30,259 nt of DNA from CAZFER01 sp964517495. GTDB lineage: Bacteria > Hinthialibacterota > Hinthialibacteria > Hinthialibacterales > Hinthialibacteraceae. Below are positions 24,334 to 30,259 of this stretch, piece by piece. The DNA lies in contig CAZFER010000076.1 of assembly GCA_964517495.1 (NCBI GenBank), forward strand, positions 1 to 30,259, given 5' to 3'. The translations under genes were made by a program, and so were the position numbers. The notes beneath the pieces were generated by a model. It had not been told where the DNA came from. It did no database searches and saw only the letters and a list, made by a program, of their open reading frames with translations. Position 1 is the stretch's first letter. Each line of letters opens with the position of its first letter.

Positions 24334-25827
24334 ATGAAGCGATTCGTAAAGCTTTTGCAGGTTATTGTTTTGATTGGAATTTGTTTGGCGGTAACCTCAC
24401 CGGCTAGTCATTCATTAATAGGTGTTCATCCAGGGAATGATCCCATGGAACACGATCCTGGTTTTCCCACCGGCTCACTCGCCATAGCCAATTTGGAAAG
24501 CCGGTTGGGATTTCATGAAGGCCCCCCATTTGGCGGTGGTGAATATCACTTTTCCTACCAATGCAAAGCTACAGAAGAATTCAATAAAGCATTGGAACTT
24601 TTTAACAAAATTCAAGTTCCCAATACGGTTGCCCTTTTTTCATCCTTTGGTAAAGAAATACGGATTCGAAAACATAACAAGCCTTTGTTATTGGTGGTGC
24701 ATGATGCGCCAAAAGAAACTCATGGCCTTGATTTTGATGGCAAACGAGTGGATTGGACATTTAATGTATTTGTTCCAGCCTCATTCCACCGGTTGTTTAA
24801 TAGTGAAAGTTCTTTTCAAGCGGATCATCCCGCCTACCGTCAATCTGTGCCGCCACCTCGAATTGATGTTTATGTTGGGGATGAAAGCCCAATTCAATGG
24901 GATGATGTTGTTGTTCCTGAACAAGTGCGGGTTTTTGATATGCGTAAAACGGATGCATCAGGCAGGAGCATACCCTCCACGGTTCGCGGCCAGGTGTTTG
25001 ACATGACAAACCATCAGGTCATAGCTGGTGCATTGGTCTCAATCGTAAAGCATAATCGAAAAGGGGATGATCAAATCCTCAAGCAGGTCAAAACCGATGA
25101 GCAAGGAAAATTTGTTATCAAAGTTACAGAAGAAGGCCGCGCCGCACTCATGGTTAAAGCCGAAGGGTATGTCCCGCGTCATGTTTTTGGAATAAACGGT
25201 TATGGGCAACATGCGGAGTGGGATGTAACACTTCTGAAAGGCGCTAGCCTCGAAGGAGTGGTGATGGATACGGAAGGGAATCCCCTTAATGGAATAACGG
25301 TTGAATTAAAAGAAATGATTGGGATCGATGGCAAAGGATATACATGTGCAGAGGATTTCCAAGTGATAACGGATGATGAAGGATATTTCAAATTTGATGC
25401 ATTGCCCTATGGATCGGTGCGATTGAACTGTGTAGCAAAAGGGATGCATCAAAAAAATTCAATCCTTGAAAGATATAAAGTCACACCGTACAAATTCGAA
25501 AAACCTGAAAAAATCGTTCTTGTTCTTGATGGAACAGGAACCATAAAAGGAAAAATCACCGATGGGGAAGGGAATCCCCCAGAACGGCCTGCGATTGTTG
25601 AACTCGAACCGGAAGGAGGGAATAAAATTGATTCCTGGGGCGGATCAATGATGGTTAAAGAGGACGGAACCTATGAGTTTAAAGGAGTACCACCAGGCGT
25701 TTATTATATCAAAGCGATGCCCAATCCAAGGTCGAGTAAAGAAGTCTCCACCCCCCGGAAAGTAACCGTCAACGCTGGCGAGACATATGAAGTGAATATC
25801 AAAAATCCACATGTAAAGGCGAAATAG
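24334..25827 (+). CDS. Secreted protein with three carboxypeptidase-regulatory-like domains
   Basis: A 497-residue exported protein. The Sec signal is residues 1-27 (MKRFVKLLQVIVLIGICLAV, cut near SPASHS). Residues 28-210 are an unrecognised domain with a glycine-rich loop (EGPPFGGGEYHFSY). Three beta-sandwich domains of the carboxypeptidase-regulatory-like (CarboxypepD_reg) type then follow at about 216-301, 303-398 and 402-493. Each has the pattern G-x-V/I-x-D-x-x-G-x-P, then TDEQGKF or TDDEGYF or KEDGTYEF, then a closing G-Y/V-Y segment. Such domains are adhesive or structural in cell-surface proteins. AAGGAG lies 8 nt before the ATG. A terminator follows, so it is probably a single-gene unit. 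The function of the N-terminal domain is unknown. Confidence 0.85.
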   Translation: MKRFVKLLQVIVLIGICLAVTSPASHSLIGVHPGNDPMEHDPGFPTGSLAIANLESRLGFHEGPPFGGGEYHFSYQCKATEEFNKALELFNKIQVPNTVALFSSFGKEIRIRKHNKPLLLVVHDAPKETHGLDFDGKRVDWTFNVFVPASFHRLFNSESSFQADHPAYRQSVPPPRIDVYVGDESPIQWDDVVVPEQVRVFDMRKTDASGRSIPSTVRGQVFDMTNHQVIAGALVSIVKHNRKGDDQILKQVKTDEQGKFVIKVTEEGRAALMVKAEGYVPRHVFGINGYGQHAEWDVTLLKGASLEGVVMDTEGNPLNGITVELKEMIGIDGKGYTCAEDFQVITDDEGYFKFDALPYGSVRLNCVAKGMHQKNSILERYKVTPYKFEKPEKIVLVLDGTGTIKGKITDGEGNPPERPAIVELEPEGGNKIDSWGGSMMVKEDGTYEFKGVPPGVYYIKAMPNPRSSKEVSTPRKVTVNAGETYEVNIKNPHVKAK

Positions 25828-25861
25828 TATTGAATAGATATAAATTAAGTTGAAATTAACA

Positions 25862-25889
25862 GGGCGTCTTAAGGACGCCTAATTTTTTT
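25862..25889 (+). terminator. Rho-independent terminator
   Basis: GGCGTC (25863-25868) pairs with GACGCC (25874-25879) over a TTAAG loop, extended by one G-T pair, and is followed after AA by seven T residues. It closes the gene ending at 25827. Confidence 0.85.
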
Positions 25890-25997
25890 GAAAAAGAAAT
25901 GGACAAATCATAATTGATTGTGCGATAATCATGTTACCACAAAGTGGTCGCCGGTTCGGCATAAAAGATGTTAAAAAAATTGAAGAGGAGATTAATC

Positions 25998-27440
25998 ATG
26001 AAAAGAGTTCTTCGCTGGTTTTTGATTTCTGCTTTCAGTTTTATAGGGATTGGTCTTGCCCATTCCGCAACCCTTAGTGTTAAACAGGATGGAACAGGGG
26101 ATGCAACCACCGTTCAAGCGGCCTTAAATGCAGCTTCAGAGGGGGACATTATAGAAATTGGGGATAACGAAACGTATGTGGAAGATGTAACCGTCAGTCC
26201 TGTCCTGAGTCAAGCGGGTATTCCAGCCGCTCCACTTTCGTCTTTTACTTTACAGGCGGCTGATGGAATGCATCCCACTATCCAGGCAGCCAATTTGGAA
26301 ACCTCTCAGCGGATGTCCGCCATTGGTGTTCCAGGACGTGATTTGCTTGGTTTTGTGGTTTGGGGTTGCAAAGGGGTTACAATCAAAGGGATTGAATTTG
26401 TTAATCCTCTTAATGAAGTTAATTCTTTCAATGTTCAGTCAATTTTGGTGATTGTTGATTGCGCTGACATAACAATTGAAGATTGTGTTATTCGTGGATC
26501 GGGAGCCGCTTCTCCAGGGGAAGGAAATGGAATATTGATCGCCGGTGTTCAGGCTCAACCTCATAAGACCGATAACGTGAATATTTTAAATTGTGAAATT
26601 ACTGACACCCATTATGGAATTATATCGGCTCAATTTCAGAAAGGCGCAGGTGCCGATCCTGTTCATGTGACGATTGACAATTGTTCCTTTAGGAATGGAT
26701 TTGAATCAGGAGTGGATATAGATAACGCAGAAGAAGCCGTTATTCGCAATTGCCATTTCGACAACTATAATCATGGAGTCCATTTTGCAGGTGGAAATAC
26801 AATAGTGGAAGATTGCACCATTATCAATTCAAAACATGAGGGTATCGAATCACAAGTCGACACCAACTGGAATGACTCCATTTCTGGCGGTGTTATTCGC
26901 CGTTGTGCCATAATCTCAAATGGATTGGAAAATCAATCCGCAGGCATACGTTGCACCGATGGCCCTATAACGATTGAACATTGTATTATCGCGGGCAGTG
27001 GTGGACCAGGAATCGAAGTAACCACGGGCGGAGCAATGGATGTAAGTGTCATCGTGAATCACTGTGATATTTACGAAAATTTTGGTGAAGGCGATGTCAT
27101 GGTCATAAAAGATGGCGATCACAACGCCGAACTCACAATCACCAATAGTAACATTGTGAGCACGGGAAGTGGAATCCTCAACTATGATCTCCCAGGCGCT
27201 GTTACCGCCCAATATAACAATGTATTTGTCGATGGTGATGCCTATATTGGCGTTGAACCTCAAGATAGTATATCAGTCGATCCAGGTTATGAATCCCCAG
27301 AATTTGAATCGGATTCATTCTCCTTGGAGGGCTTTCGGCTTCAAAAAAGTTCTCCTGTTTTAACCGCCGGAATGAATGAAACCCCCATTGGATCACAAGG
27401 AACTGGAGAAACAAACATCAAAGCATGGATGTTATTTTAA
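25998..27440 (+). CDS. Secreted right-handed beta-helix protein
   Basis: An exported protein of about 480 residues. The ATG at 25998 is chosen because GAGGAG lies 9 nt upstream and gives a compact Sec signal, MKRVLRWFLISAFSFIGIGLAHSA; an ATG ten codons earlier lacks this. After it comes SVKQDGTGDATTVQAALNAASEGDIIEIGDNETY, the typical opening of pectin-esterase-like beta-helices. The rungs show C/N ladders such as ITIEDCVIRGSG, VNILNCEITDT, VTIDNCSFRNG and ITIEHCIIAGSG. The chain ends NIKAWMLF, a terminus shared in pattern with two other secreted proteins here. No catalytic residues can be assigned, so enzyme or adhesin are both possible. It differs in sequence from the beta-helix at 411-1712. 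Confidence 0.88.
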   Translation: MKRVLRWFLISAFSFIGIGLAHSATLSVKQDGTGDATTVQAALNAASEGDIIEIGDNETYVEDVTVSPVLSQAGIPAAPLSSFTLQAADGMHPTIQAANLETSQRMSAIGVPGRDLLGFVVWGCKGVTIKGIEFVNPLNEVNSFNVQSILVIVDCADITIEDCVIRGSGAASPGEGNGILIAGVQAQPHKTDNVNILNCEITDTHYGIISAQFQKGAGADPVHVTIDNCSFRNGFESGVDIDNAEEAVIRNCHFDNYNHGVHFAGGNTIVEDCTIINSKHEGIESQVDTNWNDSISGGVIRRCAIISNGLENQSAGIRCTDGPITIEHCIIAGSGGPGIEVTTGGAMDVSVIVNHCDIYENFGEGDVMVIKDGDHNAELTITNSNIVSTGSGILNYDLPGAVTAQYNNVFVDGDAYIGVEPQDSISVDPGYESPEFESDSFSLEGFRLQKSSPVLTAGMNETPIGSQGTGETNIKAWMLF

Positions 27441-27653
27441 AGAGTTTTATTTTTAAAACGTAATTTCTGTGGTATTTTGTTTATATTCTGTACCATGTTT
27501 AGTGTGTACGGTTTTATTCCATCTTTAATAATTCTAAATGTATTTCATTCAATTTTCATTCTGTATGTTGAATGTGAGACATGAAATAATTTCTGCTCAA
27601 AATCATGAAATTTAGCTATATAATGTGCTCAAATCTTTAATGGAGGAAATATT

Positions 27654-29237
27654 ATGTATTGTGACTTGAAGCGTTGGATTTTAATCGTATTATTCGTGTT
27701 CACCGGAAGCCCGCTTTTGATTTTTTCTCAACCTGCCGATTCACCAGAAGATGCGGATGTAACTCCTGTAACAGGGGATATGGCGCCCTGGCGTGATTTT
27801 GGAGTAGACGCCATGAACTTTGATAACGTTTGGGCCATTGCCCTAAACAATGGAAATGTAGCCGTGCTTAAGCGAGGTTCTGACTTTCAGACACCTGGTG
27901 TCGTTGGGGGAACTGAGTTTCTTTTATTTTCCCCAACTGGTGAACTTATTACACCACAACCCATTCATGGCAGTTATGACGCGGATGGAGAACCAACCCC
28001 CTGGGTTGATTTTGCAGGAACAGGCGTTTCCTGGGGCGGATTCACCCTTGGGGCGCATGCCGACCGTGCCAATGGATCAGGCTTTGTTGTTCATAATCAG
28101 GGTGAAAACGCTGAAACCTTTGATTTGGACCATGCTGATGTGGTCGGTAATGAAGCCTTCTCCATGGTTCAGTTATTCAATAATGATGGCACCCCTATTG
28201 GTTCGAACATCAATGCATTTGGTCCAATCACCGCTGCTCCAGGTGAATACCGCGATGTAGGGGCAGCCATCTTAAGCAATGGAAATGTCGTTGTGATCGG
28301 TGAAAACCGGCAGCAATCAGATGAATTGCTCGATCAAGTTGGTGCCAATGCGGGGGAAGTCACTATTGCTGTTATATTAGGCCCTGATGGCTCCACTGTG
28401 GTGGATCCTTTCGTGGTTCATACGGATGAGGATGGAAATTATTTGGGTGGCAGCAGTTCGTGCGTTTATCAAAATCTGGCGGCATTTGAAGGTGGTTTCG
28501 TCATTGATTATGGAGCAGGAATTCGCTGGTATAACAATGACGGAACTCCCATTACCCCTGTTCAAGCCGATCATGCTGAATTAACGGATGTGGAAGCAAC
28601 GGAACGGCTTCCAGGATTATTTATCGGTGCGAATACAGGGGGACGTGGTGATAATATGGCCCTTGCCAGTAATGGCAAAGACCTCGTCGTAAAAACTTCC
28701 CACGTAAGCGATGGTTTGGATTCCGTGGGTGTTCTTATTTATTACAATACCGATGGGACGGTCAAACATTGGGTTCGCTTTGATGACGTGGATTTAGAAA
28801 ATGAAATAGGACAACTTGATCGGACATTCTGTGATATGGATGAAAATGGAAATGTGTTTGTAGTATGGGAAGATAAACGCTTTGGCGGCGCAAATGAGGA
28901 TGGCCATAACCAGGTTTTTGGACGCTTCTTTGACAAAGATGGTGAACCTTATGGACCGAGCTTTCCCGTGTATGAAAATTGGAGTAGTGAACCGGAATTT
29001 GTTGATTACGGTGGATCAATCGGGCAAGTACCGGTTGGTGACCTGAATCAACCGCGTTGTGCGTTGAATGGAAAAGTCGCCGTTGCTATTTCTGCAAGTT
29101 CCATCATGCCGAATATTCCAGATACATTAAAACAACTTTCAAGTGCCTTTAGCCTTGTTTTGAATGAAGCCGTGGTACGGATATTCGAAAACCCGCTTGC
29201 AGAAGATACACCTGTAAATGAATGGTCTGTTTATTAA
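27654..29237 (+). CDS. Secreted protein, probable beta-propeller
   Basis: A 527-residue exported protein not recognised as a named family. Residues 1-26 are a Sec signal ending IFSQ. The mature chain contains repeated blade-like units: VWAIALNNGNVAVLKRG, GAAILSNGNVVVIGENR, NMALASNGKDLVVKTS and CDMDENGNVFVVWEDKR. These alternate with lines such as MVQLFNNDGTPIGSN, IRWYNNDGTPITP and GRFFDKDGEPYGP. The WEDKR and NDGTPIG patterns are typical of propellers with BNR/Asp-box-like character. The sequence is strongly acidic and rich in D and N, so calcium binding is plausible. It ends VNEWSVY. GGAGG lies 8 nt upstream of the ATG. It is flanked by 210 bp and 145 bp of AT-rich intergenic DNA, so it is probably transcribed alone. 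Confidence 0.8.
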   Translation: MYCDLKRWILIVLFVFTGSPLLIFSQPADSPEDADVTPVTGDMAPWRDFGVDAMNFDNVWAIALNNGNVAVLKRGSDFQTPGVVGGTEFLLFSPTGELITPQPIHGSYDADGEPTPWVDFAGTGVSWGGFTLGAHADRANGSGFVVHNQGENAETFDLDHADVVGNEAFSMVQLFNNDGTPIGSNINAFGPITAAPGEYRDVGAAILSNGNVVVIGENRQQSDELLDQVGANAGEVTIAVILGPDGSTVVDPFVVHTDEDGNYLGGSSSCVYQNLAAFEGGFVIDYGAGIRWYNNDGTPITPVQADHAELTDVEATERLPGLFIGANTGGRGDNMALASNGKDLVVKTSHVSDGLDSVGVLIYYNTDGTVKHWVRFDDVDLENEIGQLDRTFCDMDENGNVFVVWEDKRFGGANEDGHNQVFGRFFDKDGEPYGPSFPVYENWSSEPEFVDYGGSIGQVPVGDLNQPRCALNGKVAVAISASSIMPNIPDTLKQLSSAFSLVLNEAVVRIFENPLAEDTPVNEWSVY

Positions 29238-29336
29238 TTCCAATAATGGTTTGTTATCGTTTTATCCAATGTTTATAAAAAATTATTGATAAGCCGGTAA
29301 CCCTGACCTTGAATTGCTATACCCTGCTGATGAATA

Positions 29337-29374
29337 GGGATGGAGATATCTATATATATTGATCGCTCCATCCC
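29337..29374. repeat. Hairpin between convergent genes
   Basis: GGGATGGAG (29337-29345) is a perfect 9-bp inverted repeat of CTCCATCCC (29366-29374) around an AT-rich 20-nt loop. It lies between two convergent genes and could block transcription from both sides, but neither strand shows a T-tract after the stem. Confidence 0.5.
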
Positions 29375-29382
29375 ATTGTCTC

Positions 29383-30234
29383 TTACTCATTTTTGCCATG
29401 TTCTTCATGCATGTTATTCCATGCCTTAATTGACTTTTTCAGGTTTTCCCGGTTATCACCCTTGATGTTATAGCATTGCATACCAACTGGACCGGTATAG
29501 CCAATCTCGTCAAGTATGTTCAATACCTTACTCACCTTGAATGATCCCTCTCCCAACGGTTGGATGAGCCTATCCCAACCCATCTTTTGGGTATCGCCTG
29601 AATCCGCCCCGTTGATCGACACCAGACGAAGATAGGGCGCACTCTTCTTTAAAACCGTTTCCAGATTCTTTTCGTTGTTTTTCTTTAAAAAATGGCAGAG
29701 ATTAAACGACATGCCCACGTTTGGCCGGTTGACCTTCCTGGTTATGCGCAATGCATCCTCAACCGTTTCAACATAAAAACCCGTATGAGGATAAATCACC
29801 ACATCAAGCCCAACCTCTTCAGCCTTTTCCGCCAATTCACTCACAACCTTCACCGCCGCATCATCGGTGGGATTTTCCCCTTTAACCATGAAAAGCCAGA
29901 TGATCGTTTTGTGTTTTTTCATCACCTCCAGTTCATCGTCCAGGCGCTTATCATACGTTGGGTTCTTCGCATCAACCGTCGCCCTGGTATATGTACTCAC
30001 CATTCTCAGGTCATATATATCCAATGCCTCAATCATCTTCACAGCGTTGGCGCCCACACGCCAACCGATCCCATCATAGCCCAATTCATCAAGCAATGCG
30101 GCTTTTTCTTCGAAATCAGCTATCTGATTGAGTCCATTATCAAAGGCAAAAAACTCTTTTCTCTCCTCTGTCATACCGTGTGCATAAAAATAAGTTATAC
30201 AAAACACAATCATCAAGATTGATGTTTTTTTCAT
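29383..30234 (-). CDS. Exported xylose isomerase-like TIM barrel, non-canonical metal site
   Basis: A protein of about 283 residues. The ATG at 30234 is taken as start because the signal then begins MKKTSILMIVFCITYFYAHG (Sec type), with GGAGAGTGGA upstream; an ATG 7 codons earlier lies over the ribosome site. The barrel begins ADFEEKAALLDELGYDGIGWR. Later strands read VVIYPHTGF, VGMSFNLCHFLKKN, LVSINGADSG, WDRLIQPLGEGSF and YTGPVGMQCYNI. At the places where the two Tat-exported paralogues in this window have E, D and E metal ligands, this protein has P/H, N and Q. The FNLCHFL, NGADSG and IQPLGEGSF motifs mark a distinct exported subgroup often found in PVC genomes. The reaction is unknown. 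Seven further nucleotide codons remain to the window edge; the gene itself is complete. Confidence 0.85.
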   Translation of the reverse strand: MKKTSILMIVFCITYFYAHGMTEERKEFFAFDNGLNQIADFEEKAALLDELGYDGIGWRVGANAVKMIEALDIYDLRMVSTYTRATVDAKNPTYDKRLDDELEVMKKHKTIIWLFMVKGENPTDDAAVKVVSELAEKAEEVGLDVVIYPHTGFYVETVEDALRITRKVNRPNVGMSFNLCHFLKKNNEKNLETVLKKSAPYLRLVSINGADSGDTQKMGWDRLIQPLGEGSFKVSKVLNILDEIGYTGPVGMQCYNIKGDNRENLKKSIKAWNNMHEEHGKNE

Positions 30235-30259
30235 GGATTCCACTCTCCAATTCATTTGA

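Noticed and set aside
27444..27459. Terminator after the second beta-helix gene
   Set aside because: GTTTTA/TAAAAC is a 6-bp AT-only stem with a T loop and no following T-tract; too weak to call.
6774..30234. A complete polysaccharide utilisation locus
   Set aside because: Sulfatases and isomerases are present, but no transporter, glycoside hydrolase, regulator or sulfatase-maturing enzyme is encoded, and the genes are split among many transcripts.

Overview
The window looks like chromosome from a free-living Gram-negative bacterium with a large exported proteome. It carries three Tat-type sulfatases, three exported xylose-isomerase-like TIM barrels, two right-handed beta-helix proteins, an 1816-residue secreted metalloprotease and three stand-alone pseudopilins of the FTLIELLIVVAIIGILAAIAVPNF type. 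This mix is typical of PVC-group bacteria (Lentisphaerae, Planctomycetes, Verrucomicrobia) and of candidate phyla such as Sumerlaeota or Hydrogenedentes. The phylum is an inference from gene style; no marker gene here settles it.

Layout. 1-410: a cluster of short GC-rich hairpins, no gene. 411-4593 (-): a large membrane protein of the PTPS-related/GT-C kind, followed 22 bp downstream by a secreted beta-helix protein. 4705-6763 (+): gatB, with a pseudopilin 4 bp behind it. 6774-8848 (-): a VapBC-like toxin-antitoxin pair followed by a sulfatase. 9039-9968 (-): a Tat-exported TIM-barrel isomerase. 10152-11482 (+): two more pseudopilins. 11584-17034 (-): an M72-like metzincin protease carrying eleven fibronectin type III repeats. 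17207-18439 (+): a SAM methyltransferase with a regulatory domain. 18483-19116 (-): a second PIN toxin with a ribbon-helix-helix antitoxin. 19351-22366 (+): two sulfatases in a row, separated by a terminator. 22367-22768: a repeat-rich gap in which a ~93-bp miniature inverted-repeat element interrupts one copy of a tandem 61-bp repeat. 22769-23746 (-): a second Tat-exported isomerase. 24052-24243 (+): an orphan AbrB/MazE-type protein. 24334-29237 (+): three secreted proteins (carboxypeptidase-regulatory-like domains, beta-helix, probable beta-propeller). 29383-30234 (-): a third isomerase-like TIM barrel with a Sec-type signal.

How the genes fit together. Sulfatases, sugar isomerase-like enzymes and beta-helix proteins suggest use of sulfated polysaccharides in the periplasm or outside the cell. 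No transporter, glycoside hydrolase or sulfatase-maturing enzyme is in the window, so this is scattered gene content rather than one complete utilisation locus. Apart from gatB and the toxin-antitoxin pairs, most genes appear to be single transcription units.

The points most worth a second look are: (i) the nested insertion at 22588-22745, where removing the insert plus one GGTT restores a 61-bp repeat of exactly the same length as its neighbour; (ii) a shared extreme C-terminal motif (hydrophobic-K/N-x-W-x-L/V-Y/F-stop) on three unrelated secreted proteins, which could be an undescribed sorting tag; and (iii) a shared C-terminal signature (SNGL-x-S-x-GDI) on the three pseudopilins.
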